25,308 nt of DNA, from contig URKH01000026.1 of NCBI GenBank assembly GCA_900548255.1, forward strand, positions 1 to 25,308, read 5' to 3'. Every line of letters begins with the position of its first letter. Within the stretch, counting starts at the first letter, position 1. The notes beneath the pieces are model-generated. The model was not told where the DNA came from. It saw nothing but the letters and a program-made list of their open reading frames with translations, and searched no databases. This document shows positions 8,200 through 16,211 of this stretch, piece after piece. Both the position numbers and the translations under genes were made by a program. The DNA is from an uncultured Collinsella sp. (GTDB lineage Bacteria; Actinomycetota; Coriobacteriia; Coriobacteriales; Coriobacteriaceae).

Positions 8200-8879
8200 T
8201 GAAGCACGTGCTCCGCGTGATCAACGTGCTGGCGACCGTGGTGATCCTGGTCGCCTTTGTGGTGTTGCTGCGCACGGTGTTCACGCCCGCCGGCGAGATC
8301 CCCACCATCATGGGCTATGGCTTTATGCGCACGCTGACCGGTTCGATGGAGCCGGCGATTCCCGTGCACTCGTTTATCGTCGTTGATACCGGCGACGGCC
8401 AGGCCTATCAGGTGGGCGACATCATCACCTTCCATTCGTCCGATGACGCGCTGGAGGGTTCGCTCAACACGCACCGCATCGTTGCCGTGGAGGCCGCCGC
8501 CGACGGCGCCCCGATCTACCGCACCAAGGGCGATGCCAATCCGGTCGAGGATGCCGCGCCCGTGCCCGCCGCCGACGTGGTGGGCCGCGTGGTCTTTGTC
8601 TCGGCAGGCCTGGGCGTTGTGGTGTCGCTGCTCACCAATCCGCTGCTGTTCTTTCCGCTCATCGTGGTGCCGCTGATCGTGCTGCTGGTGCTCGAAATTC
8701 GCCATATGGTCAAGACCACGCAAGAGGTGGCGCGCGCTGAAGACGAGGCTGCCCTGCGCGCGGCTGTGGAGCAGATTCGCGAAAAGCGCCGCCGCGAGCA
8801 GGAGAGCCAGGACAGCGCCAAGGAGCAGGTCGACGGCGAGCGTGCTGAGGGAAGTGCGGAAGCCAGCCCCCGCGCCTAG
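8199..8879 (+). CDS. SipW-type signal peptidase I (ER-type), copy 2
   Basis: 226 residues from ATG 8199, which overlaps the previous stop (TGATG). An in-frame GTG at 8196 is an equally possible start, since AAAGGA at 8181-8186 is better spaced for it. It has an N-terminal membrane helix (about 8-28), catalytic Ser49 in LTGSMEPAIP, His92 in LNTHRIV and a KGDANPVED box with Asp112 and Asp118. A second hydrophobic region spans about 128-168 and is followed by a charged cytosolic helical tail rich in Ala, Glu, Arg and Lys. It has the same ER-type Ser/His architecture as the copy at 3498 but is clearly diverged. It closes the block after the coiled-coil protein. Two non-identical SipW enzymes around an ATPase pair suggest different substrates or a hetero-complex; this is inference. 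Confidence 0.9.
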   Translation: MKHVLRVINVLATVVILVAFVVLLRTVFTPAGEIPTIMGYGFMRTLTGSMEPAIPVHSFIVVDTGDGQAYQVGDIITFHSSDDALEGSLNTHRIVAVEAAADGAPIYRTKGDANPVEDAAPVPAADVVGRVVFVSAGLGVVVSLLTNPLLFFPLIVVPLIVLLVLEIRHMVKTTQEVARAEDEAALRAAVEQIREKRRREQESQDSAKEQVDGERAEGSAEASPRA

Positions 8880-8980
8880 ACGATTCCAACCGCTCGGCAT
8901 AGCTCTTCGGTGCCTTTCGTCCCTGCAATTTGGATGCTCGTAGATGTTCCGAATCGCCCGCATTTCCGTATCAATATTCG

Positions 8981-8989
8981 TGCTACAGT
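8981..8989 (+). promoter_or_regulatory. Extended -10 promoter for the EamA gene
   Basis: TGCTACAGT fits TGN-TANNNT, an extended -10 element, 38 nt before the ATG at 9028. No convincing -35 box is present. The same TGN-TA pattern recurs before pheS, the cbiM gene and the gene at 23025. Confidence 0.4.
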
Positions 8990-9027
8990 TTGAGCGCTTT
9001 GTTGCCAATTGATTTCTGGGGAGTGGA

Positions 9028-10050
9028 ATGGAACAGGAGCGCACAGCGCAGCGTGCACGTAAAAAGGCTTCGGTGCCGATGACGGCGGCGGCCGATTTTG
9101 TCGTGCCCGAGGGAACTGACGAGCTGAGCCGCAGCACCCGCCGCGCATGGCGCGACCGCCTCAACGATGCCCAGACGCGCAAGATGGCCCTGGGCACGCT
9201 CGCCGCGTTTGCCGGCGGTACGTTTTGGGGTTTTTCTGGCACCAGTGCCAGCTACCTCTTTGACGTGTGCCATATCGAGACATTTTGGCTGATGAGCGTG
9301 CGCCAAGTTATCGCTGGCCTGCTCTTTATGTTCGTCGTGCTCAGAAAAGATCGCGACCGCCTGGTCAGGCTGTGGACCACCCCTGCCGATCGCAAGCAGC
9401 TCATCCTATTTACAATCTTTGGCCTGCTGTTCAACCAGCTTTGCTATCTGTCAGCCGTGCGTCTGACCAACGCGGGCACCGCGACCGTCTTTCAGTGTCT
9501 GCAGCTGGTAGTAGTCATGGGGTATGCCTGCGTCACCGCGCATCGACTGCCGCGCACGCGCGAGGCGCTTGGCATTTTGCTCGCCTTGGGCGGAACGTTT
9601 TTAATTGCCACGGGCGGCGACCCTAGTACGCTCAGTATCTCGCCAATGGGCCTGCTCGCGGGCCTTTTGTGCGCATTGGGCGGTGCCTGCATAGCAATCA
9701 TCCCTGCCGGAATCCTCAACAAATACGGCAGCTCGGTCGTCACGGGCTCGGCCATGCTTTCGGCGGGAATCGTGATGAGTATCTTTACCCAGCCGTGGGC
9801 GCACATGCCGGCGCTCGGCCCCTCGGGTGTCGGCGCGCTCGCGATATTTATTGTGGTGGGGTCGTTCTTCGCCTATATGTTCTACATGCAGGGCGTTAAG
9901 GAGATTGGATCGGTGCGCGCGAGCCTTCTTGGAACCATGGAGCCGGTTTCAGCCACCATCACCAGCGCCCTTATGCTGGGCACGGTGTTTTTGCCCACCG
10001 ACCTAGCGGGTTTTGCCATGATCATCGCGATGGTGTTCCTGACGGTATAG
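9028..10050 (+). CDS. EamA (DMT) family transporter
   Basis: 340 residues from ATG 9028, with GGGGAGTGG just upstream. After a polar, charged N-region of about 50 residues, the protein has roughly ten hydrophobic helices arranged as two EamA repeats. The first begins LAAFAGGTFWGFSGTSASYLF and the second LLAGLLCALGGACIAII. Conserved features include an SVRQVIAGLLF helix, LFNQLCYLSAVRLTNAGTATVFQ and GSVRASLLGTMEPVSATI, the last being a common EamA end-of-repeat motif with Glu-Pro. Such proteins export or import small metabolites such as amino acids or their derivatives; the substrate cannot be told from sequence. It has its own putative extended -10 promoter and appears monocistronic. Confidence 0.9.
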   Translation: MEQERTAQRARKKASVPMTAAADFVVPEGTDELSRSTRRAWRDRLNDAQTRKMALGTLAAFAGGTFWGFSGTSASYLFDVCHIETFWLMSVRQVIAGLLFMFVVLRKDRDRLVRLWTTPADRKQLILFTIFGLLFNQLCYLSAVRLTNAGTATVFQCLQLVVVMGYACVTAHRLPRTREALGILLALGGTFLIATGGDPSTLSISPMGLLAGLLCALGGACIAIIPAGILNKYGSSVVTGSAMLSAGIVMSIFTQPWAHMPALGPSGVGALAIFIVVGSFFAYMFYMQGVKEIGSVRASLLGTMEPVSATITSALMLGTVFLPTDLAGFAMIIAMVFLTV

Positions 10051-10199
10051 CTCGCGCCGCTGCCAAGACAGAAAAGGTGTTGTGCCACATTTTCGCCAAT
10101 TGATGTCCGTGTCTGGAGTTTAGCTGTCGATGCCCAAAATGCCATAAACTAGTAATGTTTTGGACTTTTTCATTGCGACTCAATTGCGAGGATTTTTTT

Positions 10200-12512
10200 A
10201 TGGCTGGTAATCACTTTAAGGGCAGCGATAGCGGCCGCCCTGCAGTTCCGCCGCGTCCGAACGGGGCTGGTAAGGCCGGCACGCCGGGCGGCGCTGGACA
10301 GGGCGGTTCCGGTAAGCGCGTGTCCCCGGGCGAGACGGCGATGTTTACCGCTCTGTACGAGCAGTCTCAAAAGGCAAAAAAGACCGGCCGTGCAAGAGGG
10401 AATGTCTTTGCGGGCGGTGCAACCTCTACGTCGCAGCCGAGCGGGGCTCCTTCGGCACCTGCGAACAACGCAGGCGCTGCCAACGCCGCGAATACCGCCG
10501 GCAACGTTAATGCCGGCAAGGCCGCCAACAATATTCCCTCTTCCGGTGGCGCGGGGCTTACGGGTAACCTTGGCACGATTTACACCGGCGCCTCCGAGAC
10601 TGGCACGTTCGCCCGCCTGGATGATGGCGGTGCCCAGTTTGCGGGCTCGGGTTCCAAGGAAGATTATTACGATTTTGGCTTGAACTACGGTAGCGACGCT
10701 TCGTCGAGTTCGACCTCTGACGGTCTGGTCCGTCATCGCCATCGCAAGGGCGAGCGCAAAAAGCGTCACACTGGCGCCATTATTGCCGCTGTAGTCGCGG
10801 TGCTTCTCGTTGCGCTTGGCGCAAGCGGCTTTATGCTGCTTAACTCGGCAAAGACCGTAAAGAGCGAAGCGAAGGAGGCTGTCGAGATCGTCGGTGGCCT
10901 TAAGGACAAGGTCACGTCGGGCGATTTTTCGACGCTGCCTGACGACGCGAAGAAGATTGACGAGCTCTGCGACAGCATGAAGGCGGAGACCTCGAGCCCG
11001 CTGTGGACGGCGGCTTCGTTTATCCCGGTGTATGGCGGCGACATCAATGCTGCCCGCACCATGATCGACGCCCTGTCCGATGTCTCGAGCAATGCGCTGG
11101 TTCCCATGGCCGATAACCTTTCGCAGGCCACGCCCGGCAAGCTGTTCCAGGATGGGACTATCAACGTGTCCGCGCTGCAGGCGGTCGCCGATTCGCTCTC
11201 CGATAGCTCGAAGGTGTTCAAGAGCGCCAACGAGAAGATCCAGGGCATTGGCGATACTCATATTTCCCAGGTGACCGAGCTGGTCGATAAGGCCAAGGAC
11301 GGCTTTGCCACCCTCAACGGCGCGGTTGACGCGGCGGAGAAGGTCGCCCCCGTCCTTCCCCAGATGCTCGGCGCCAACGGCCAGACGCGCAACTACCTTG
11401 TGTACGCTATGAACAACGTCGAGATTCGTGCCTGCGGCGGCTTTGGCGGTTCGCAAGGTTTGATTTCAGTTACCGATGGCCAGATGTCGATCGGTGACTT
11501 TGTTCCATGTATTGCGCGTAGCAAAGACGAGGCGGTTGAGAGCGTCGACGAAGAGGACGAGGCACTGTTTGGTGACCACAGTAACCTGTACAACTCTGGT
11601 AACGCGTATTCGCCCGATTGGCCCCGCAACTCGCAGCGTGTCGCAGCCCTGTGGAAATCTCAATATGGCCAGGACGTTGACGGCGTCGTGGGCATTGACC
11701 CGGTGTTCCTGCAGTATCTGCTGGGCTTGGTCGGCAACGTGTCGCTGCCCGACGGAACGGTTGTCGACGGTACCAACGCCGCAAAGGTCCTCATGCACGA
11801 TGTGTACTGGAACTATCCGGTCGAGGAATCGGACGGTATCTTTGCGGCTGTTGCCAGCGCCGCCTTCGACAAGATCCTTGGCGGTATCGGCGATGTCGAT
11901 GTTACGAAGCTTGTCAGCGCCGTTGAGCGCGGTGCCGAAGAGGGCCGTCTGATTGCGTGGATGAAAAACGATGACGAGCAGAACGCTATCAAGGAGATGA
12001 ACATCGACGCCTCGCTGCCCGATCCGGATGACCCGAGTGAAGATCCCGTTGCTGGTGTCTACTTTAACAACCTGAGCTTCTCCAAGCTCGACTGGTACCT
12101 GAATGCCGATACGCAGATTGGCCAGGGCATCAAGAACGGTGACGGCACATGCTCGTATCGCATCACCGTTACCCTGACGAACATCATGACGCAGGAGGAG
12201 GCCGGCAAGCTGCCCGACTACGTCGCGGCGAGCGCGCCTGATGCCGCGCGCGACGACGAACGTCTGAATGTCTCGTTGTTTGCCCCGACGGGCGGCAACA
12301 TTACTGACCTGACCGTCGAGGGCACCCAGTTTGGTCTTGGCGCCGCTACGTGGCATGGAATCCCCTTCTATTCGGGCACCGTTGACCTGCATGCTGGCGA
12401 GACGACGACGATCACATATACGCTGACCACGTCAGCCGAGGCGGGGGACAAGCCGCTTACGCTGCGTCAGACTCCTACATGCCAGGCGGCTCGCGACAGC
12501 GCGTCGGCGTAG
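10200..12512 (+). CDS. DUF4012 domain-containing membrane-anchored protein
   Basis: 770 residues. ATG 10200 was chosen over an in-frame ATG at 10155 because GAGGA (10188-10192) lies 7 nt before it. Residues 1-185 are low-complexity, cytoplasmic, rich in Gly/Ala/Ser/Asn. After RHRHRKGERKKRH comes one membrane helix (about 192-214), so the remaining 550 residues lie outside. The extracellular part starts with a helical region (220-390) and continues with the DUF4012 signature NYLVYAMNNVEIRACGGFGGS near residue 398. DUF4012 proteins in Gram-positive bacteria often occur with cell-wall polymer and LytR-CpsA-Psr genes. Function is unproven; a role in attaching or handling envelope glycopolymers is inferred, mildly supported by glmM immediately downstream. 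Confidence 0.87.
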   Translation: MAGNHFKGSDSGRPAVPPRPNGAGKAGTPGGAGQGGSGKRVSPGETAMFTALYEQSQKAKKTGRARGNVFAGGATSTSQPSGAPSAPANNAGAANAANTAGNVNAGKAANNIPSSGGAGLTGNLGTIYTGASETGTFARLDDGGAQFAGSGSKEDYYDFGLNYGSDASSSSTSDGLVRHRHRKGERKKRHTGAIIAAVVAVLLVALGASGFMLLNSAKTVKSEAKEAVEIVGGLKDKVTSGDFSTLPDDAKKIDELCDSMKAETSSPLWTAASFIPVYGGDINAARTMIDALSDVSSNALVPMADNLSQATPGKLFQDGTINVSALQAVADSLSDSSKVFKSANEKIQGIGDTHISQVTELVDKAKDGFATLNGAVDAAEKVAPVLPQMLGANGQTRNYLVYAMNNVEIRACGGFGGSQGLISVTDGQMSIGDFVPCIARSKDEAVESVDEEDEALFGDHSNLYNSGNAYSPDWPRNSQRVAALWKSQYGQDVDGVVGIDPVFLQYLLGLVGNVSLPDGTVVDGTNAAKVLMHDVYWNYPVEESDGIFAAVASAAFDKILGGIGDVDVTKLVSAVERGAEEGRLIAWMKNDDEQNAIKEMNIDASLPDPDDPSEDPVAGVYFNNLSFSKLDWYLNADTQIGQGIKNGDGTCSYRITVTLTNIMTQEEAGKLPDYVAASAPDAARDDERLNVSLFAPTGGNITDLTVEGTQFGLGAATWHGIPFYSGTVDLHAGETTTITYTLTTSAEAGDKPLTLRQTPTCQAARDSASA

Positions 12513-12549
12513 GGTTTTTCTGGTAGCGCAGATAATCGAGTACCATTTT

Positions 12550-12582
12550 GGGGCGGACAGGCAATCTGTTCGCCCCTATTTT
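12550..12582 (+). terminator. Terminator-like hairpin before glmM
   Basis: GGGGCGGACAG (12550-12560) pairs over 11 bp, with one G-U pair, with CTGTTCGCCCC (12566-12576); the loop is GCAAT and TATTTT follows. It should end the DUF4012 transcript. It lies only 19 nt before the glmM start, directly upstream of its AAGGAG, so glmM must be reached by read-through or by a promoter within the hairpin region. Confidence 0.6.
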
Positions 12583-12595
12583 GTAAGGAGAGCGC

Positions 12596-13927
12596 ATGAA
12601 GTACTTTGGCACCGACGGCTTTCGCGGTGAGGCTAACGTTGGGCTGACGGTAGAGCACGCTTATAGGATTGGCCGTTTTGTGGGCTGGTATTACGGCGCC
12701 AACCGCGAGCGCAAGGCGCGCGTCATCGTGGGTAAGGACACGCGTCGCTCGAGTTATATGTTCGAGGCGGCGCTGGTGAGTGGCCTGGTCGCGAGCGGTG
12801 CGGACGCCTATATGCTGCACGTGATCCCCACGCCGGGCGTAGCGCATCAGACCGTGGAAGGCTGCTTCGATTGCGGCATCATGATCAGCGCGAGCCACAA
12901 CCCGTTTTGCGATAACGGCATTAAGCTCGTCAATAGCGACGGTTTTAAGATGGACGAGGACGTACTGGAGCTCATCGAGGACTGCGTCGATGGCAAGAGC
13001 GAGGTGCCGCTGGCCACGGGCAACCACATCGGCGCCACGGTGGACTACATGCAGGGCCGCAACCGCTACATTGCCTCGCTCATCGCCAGCGCGAACTTTT
13101 CGCTGCAGGGCGTCAAGATCGGCATCGACTGCGCCAACGGCTCGGCGTCCTCGGTGGCCAAGCCGGTGTTCGACGCGCTGGGCGCCGACGTGCGCGTGAT
13201 CAATGCCGCGCCCGATGGTTTTAACATCAACGTCGACTGCGGCTCCACGCATATGGAGCGTCTGCAGCGCCACGTGGTGGAGCAGGGCCTGGACGTGGGC
13301 TTTGCCTATGACGGCGATGCCGACCGCTGCCTGGCCGTGGACGAGCGCGGGCGCGTGGTCGATGGCGACCAGATCCTGTACGTGTGCGGCGTGTACCTGA
13401 ACAAGCACGGTCGCCTTTCGGGCGGTACCGTGGTTCCGACGATTGCCAGCAACTTTGGCCTGATCAAGTCGTTGGAGCTTGCCGGCCTAAGTGCCGTGAC
13501 CAGCGGTGTGGGCGACCGTCACGTGTATGCCAAGATGCGCGAGGGCGGTTACAGCCTAGGCGGCGAGCAGACGGGCCATACGATCTTTGGCGATATCGAG
13601 CGCACGGGCGACGGCATTATGACCTCGCTGCGCGTGATGGAAGTGATTCGTGCCGAGCGCGAGACGCTCTCGCAGCTCACGGCTCCGTGCAAGCTGCTGC
13701 CGCAGGCGCAGGTGGCCGTGCGCGTGGCGGACAAGGACGCCGCGCTCGAGAACATGGGCGTGCAGAACGCCATCGCCGAGGCCGAGGCTGCGCTGGCAGG
13801 CGAGGGCCGCGTGCTCGTACGCAAGAGTGGAACCGAGTCGGTTATCCGCGTGCTGGCCGAGGCGCCCGACCAAGCATCCGCCGATGCCGCCATGAAGCGC
13901 ATTGCCAACGCGCTCGAGGCTTTATAG
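12596..13927 (+). CDS. glmM: Phosphoglucosamine mutase
   Basis: 443 residues from ATG 12596, with AAGGAG at 5-nt spacing. It interconverts glucosamine-6-phosphate and glucosamine-1-phosphate, the step feeding UDP-GlcNAc for peptidoglycan and wall polymers. All alpha-D-phosphohexomutase signatures are present in order: N-terminal YFGTDGFRGEAN, the active-site SASHNP with phosphoserine Ser100, the Mg-binding DGDADR (239-244), sugar-binding GEQTGH, and the phosphate-binding RKSGTES (409-415). Length is normal for GlmM (about 445-450). GlmM is preferred over phosphomannomutase or phosphoglucomutase because of the FGTDGFRG start, the GEQTGH loop and the length. It follows an envelope-related DUF4012 gene. 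Confidence 0.95.
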   Translation: MKYFGTDGFRGEANVGLTVEHAYRIGRFVGWYYGANRERKARVIVGKDTRRSSYMFEAALVSGLVASGADAYMLHVIPTPGVAHQTVEGCFDCGIMISASHNPFCDNGIKLVNSDGFKMDEDVLELIEDCVDGKSEVPLATGNHIGATVDYMQGRNRYIASLIASANFSLQGVKIGIDCANGSASSVAKPVFDALGADVRVINAAPDGFNINVDCGSTHMERLQRHVVEQGLDVGFAYDGDADRCLAVDERGRVVDGDQILYVCGVYLNKHGRLSGGTVVPTIASNFGLIKSLELAGLSAVTSGVGDRHVYAKMREGGYSLGGEQTGHTIFGDIERTGDGIMTSLRVMEVIRAERETLSQLTAPCKLLPQAQVAVRVADKDAALENMGVQNAIAEAEAALAGEGRVLVRKSGTESVIRVLAEAPDQASADAAMKRIANALEAL

Positions 13928-13955
13928 CTACGCGGTTTTACCAAACCGCGTAGCT
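13926..13955 (+). other. Perfect 13-bp hairpin at the glmM stop
   Basis: AGCTACGCGGTTT (13926-13938) and AAACCGCGTAGCT (13943-13955) are perfect complements around a TACC loop, starting within the TAG stop. No U-tract follows on the + strand, so it is more likely an mRNA 3'-end stabilising or Rho-assisting hairpin than a stand-alone terminator. It is symmetric and could act on both strands. Confidence 0.55.
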
Positions 13956-14002
13956 GCTCGACGCTGCAAACGGCCCCAAGCGGCAATCTGACGCTCAATT
14001 TC

Positions 14003-14037
14003 AAGGGCGCGACCAGAAGGTCAGCGCCCTTTCATTT
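14003..14037. terminator. Bidirectional terminator between glmM and the M32 peptidase gene
   Basis: AAGGGCGCGACC (14003-14014) pairs with GGTCAGCGCCCTT (14019-14031), with one bulged A and an AGAA loop, followed by TTCATTT. Read on the - strand it ends in TTGAAATT. It lies between the convergent genes glmM and the carboxypeptidase and can serve both. The rest of the gap to 14132 holds only a weaker GACGTTGCCAA/TTGGCGTC repeat. Confidence 0.65.
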
Positions 14038-14132
14038 CACGTCACCTTGCTCGCTTAGGGTCGTTTTCGCTGACGTTGCCAAGACATTGGCGTCAACATA
14101 GTTGGCGTTGGCGATGGCGTGCTGGTCAATCC

Positions 14133-15707
14133 TTACAGCTCGTACAGTGTGGTGAACTTGTCCTGCAGGTAGCTGCAGTAGTAGCGGGCGTCAAAGGCCA
14201 TGCCGCAGGCGCCCTTGATGAGTTCCGGCGCGTCTTTGGCGCGGCCCCACTGCCAAATGTGTTCGCCCAGCCAGGCGCGGACGGGCGCCAGATCGCCGCT
14301 CGCGCAGGCACCGGTAAGGTCGACGCCGTCGCGGCACATGGCCGGCACAAACATGGCATCGTAGGCGCTACCCAGCGCATACGTGGGGAAGTAGCCAAAC
14401 GAACCGCCGCTCCAATGCGTATCCTGCAGGCAGCCGTGCGTGTCGTCGGGAACGGGAATGCCCAGGTACTCGTCCATAAAGCGGTTCCAAAGCGCGGGGA
14501 TGTCCTTGGCCGCAGCCTCGCCGGCAAACAGCATACGCTCAATCTGGTAGCGCACCATAATATGCAGCGGATAGGTGAGCTCGTCGGCCTCGGTGCGGAT
14601 CAACGACGGCTGCGCGATGTTCACGGCGCGGTAGAGCGTGTCTTCGTCGACGTCGCCGTAGACCTCGGGCGCGTGACGACGCAGCACCTCGAGCAGCGGG
14701 CCCATAAAGGCGCGGCTGCGACCCACGGTGTTCTCGAAAAAGCGGCTCTGGCTCTCGTGGATGCCCATGGAGGTGCCGCTCTCCAGGCAGGTGCGCGCGT
14801 AGGCGGGATTGACGCCCAGCTCGTACATGGCGTGTCCCGCCTCGTGGATGATGCTGTAGACGTTGGAGATGCAGTCGTCCTCGTAGATGTGCGTCGCGAT
14901 GCGCGCATCACCCACGGCAAAGCCCTCGCTAAACGGATGCTCGGTAAAGGCAAGCGTGGTGTCGTCCAGGTCCAGGCCGACAAGCTTCATAAGGTCGAAG
15001 CTCATGGCGCGCTGGGCAGCCTCGGGCACGTGGGCGTGCAAAAAGTCGGCAGCCGGCTGCTGGCCGCGCTCGCCGATGGCGTGCACGAGCGGCACGACCG
15101 TGGCCTTGACCTCGTCGCAAAACGCGTCGAAGCTCTTGGCGGAAAGGCCGCGCTCGTACTGGTCGAGCCAAACGTCGTATGGATCGCGCTTGGGGTCCAT
15201 GAGCTCGGCCTGATGCTTAAGTTGGGCGACGATTCTATCCACATAGGTCTCAAAGCTCGCCCAGTCGTTGGCTGCCTTGGCCTTGCGCCACACGGCGTCC
15301 GCCTCGCAGGTGAGCCTGGTCCAGGCCTCGGCTTCTTCGGTGGGGATGGCACTGGCCTCACGTTGATCGCGGCCGAGCACACGGATCTCGTCGAGCAGCT
15401 GAGGGTCGTCGATTTTGCCGCCGGCGACGGTCTCGCGCGCTAACGAGCGTACGAGCTCAACGGACTTCTCGCTGGTCAGCAGCTTGTGATGCTCGCCGGC
15501 AAGCGTGCCCATGGCGTCGGCACGCGCTGCTGCGCCGTTGGCGGGGGCAATGGTCGCGCCGTCAAACTCGGCAATCTTGAGCAGGTACTCACGAGTCCAC
15601 AGCTTGCCTTCGAGCTTGCGGAATTTTTTGACGGCCTTATCGACCTTCATGCCTTTGGATGTCTTGCCCGCTGCAGGCTCGGCCTTCTTATCGAGTTTCT
15701 TTCCCAT
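14133..15707 (-). CDS. M32 family metallocarboxypeptidase (carboxypeptidase Taq type)
   Basis: 524 residues on the - strand, with AAGGAT just before ATG 15707. It is a cytosolic zinc or cobalt carboxypeptidase that trims residues from peptide C-termini. The metal site is clear: HEAGH at 288-292 and a third ligand Glu318 in GIHESQSR. The 30-residue spacing between His288 and Glu318 equals that of Pyrococcus furiosus carboxypeptidase (His269 and Glu299). Other family motifs seen are DPYDVWLDQYE, SRFFENTVGRS and YPLHIMVRYQIER. A Lys-rich N-terminal leader of about 25 residues (MGKKLDKKAEPAAGK) precedes the usual family start. It is transcribed divergently from the pheST leader. Its own promoter within 15708-15830 is not clear. 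Confidence 0.94.
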   Translation of the reverse strand: MGKKLDKKAEPAAGKTSKGMKVDKAVKKFRKLEGKLWTREYLLKIAEFDGATIAPANGAAARADAMGTLAGEHHKLLTSEKSVELVRSLARETVAGGKIDDPQLLDEIRVLGRDQREASAIPTEEAEAWTRLTCEADAVWRKAKAANDWASFETYVDRIVAQLKHQAELMDPKRDPYDVWLDQYERGLSAKSFDAFCDEVKATVVPLVHAIGERGQQPAADFLHAHVPEAAQRAMSFDLMKLVGLDLDDTTLAFTEHPFSEGFAVGDARIATHIYEDDCISNVYSIIHEAGHAMYELGVNPAYARTCLESGTSMGIHESQSRFFENTVGRSRAFMGPLLEVLRRHAPEVYGDVDEDTLYRAVNIAQPSLIRTEADELTYPLHIMVRYQIERMLFAGEAAAKDIPALWNRFMDEYLGIPVPDDTHGCLQDTHWSGGSFGYFPTYALGSAYDAMFVPAMCRDGVDLTGACASGDLAPVRAWLGEHIWQWGRAKDAPELIKGACGMAFDARYYCSYLQDKFTTLYEL

Positions 15708-15825
15708 ACCATATCCTTGATCTCGTGAGCCGAGCGCTTCGGGTGGGCGCGCGGCCAGTTTGCACAGCTACCTGCCTTGTACCCAGTGCGAACAAAACGG
15801 AACGCGGCGATGCACACGCAGAATG

Positions 15826-15834
15826 TGTTATCCT
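15826..15834 (+). promoter_or_regulatory. Extended -10 promoter of the pheST leader
   Basis: TGT-TATCCT fits an extended -10 element and would start RNA near 15841, just before the T-box stem I. There is no clear -35 box 17 nt upstream, as expected for extended -10 promoters. Confidence 0.45.
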
Positions 15835-15840
15835 ATAGCC

Positions 15841-16126
15841 CAATGCGTTGACGGAGAGGGTTTTGCCCGCCGCGTCGCCGGCAAGAGAGGGAAGGTCATG
15901 GGCTGCGAGCCTTCCTGCGGTGACAAGGGCCAAGCGTTCACTCCCGAGCAGCGACCTCAACGGGCACGCGGCCAGCGGCGGCGAAGCCCCAGTAGGGAAG
16001 CCGTGAGCCTCGCGACAAGGGGCACAGAGTGGGCGCGGCGGGCCAGACATCCGCCGGGTCAAACAAGGTGGTACCGCGGAATTCAACCGTCCTTGGGCAA
16101 TGCACATGCCCGAGGGCGGTTTTTTT
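15841..16126 (+). promoter_or_regulatory. T-box riboswitch, phenylalanine specific (pheST leader)
   Basis: The leader senses uncharged tRNA-Phe and lets transcription continue into pheS. The conserved T-box AAGGTGGTACCGCGG is at 16065-16079, and its GGTACC part carries the bases expected to meet the tRNA acceptor end. Stem I shows AGAGAG (about 15888), an apical GGAAGG/CCTTCC hairpin and, on its 3' side, GCG-TTC-ACTCCCGAGCAG. This matches the usual specifier context, so the specifier is TTC (Phe) at 15937-15939. The leader ends in a strong terminator (16087-16126). It belongs to the transcriptional, not the translational, class of T-box. The stem I 5' boundary is approximate. Confidence 0.92.
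16087..16126 (+). terminator. T-box-controlled intrinsic terminator
   Basis: CCGTCCTTGGGCA (16087-16099) pairs without mismatch (two G-U) with TGCCCGAGGGCGG (16107-16119), followed by seven T. The region just 5' of it contains the T-box, which can form the competing antiterminator when uncharged tRNA-Phe binds. Confidence 0.92.
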
Positions 16127-16211
16127 GTTACCGAACCGGGCCGCACATCCGCAGCTCCGGGTGGCTCCAGCCGCCGCGGCAAGTGGATGCGCGAGAGACG
16201 AAAGGGAAGAC

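Noticed and set aside
10155..10199. Upstream ATG start for the DUF4012 protein
   Set aside because: It has no ribosome site, and the 15 extra residues are unlike the rest; ATG 10200 has GAGGA at 7-nt spacing.
10170..11456. Long - strand frame opposite the DUF4012 gene
   Set aside because: Antisense shadow; DUF4012 signature and membrane helix are on the + strand.
14076..15443. Long + strand open frame (455 codons) opposite the M32 peptidase
   Set aside because: The - strand frame has HEAGH and HESQ motifs and a normal start; the + frame is its low-complexity shadow.
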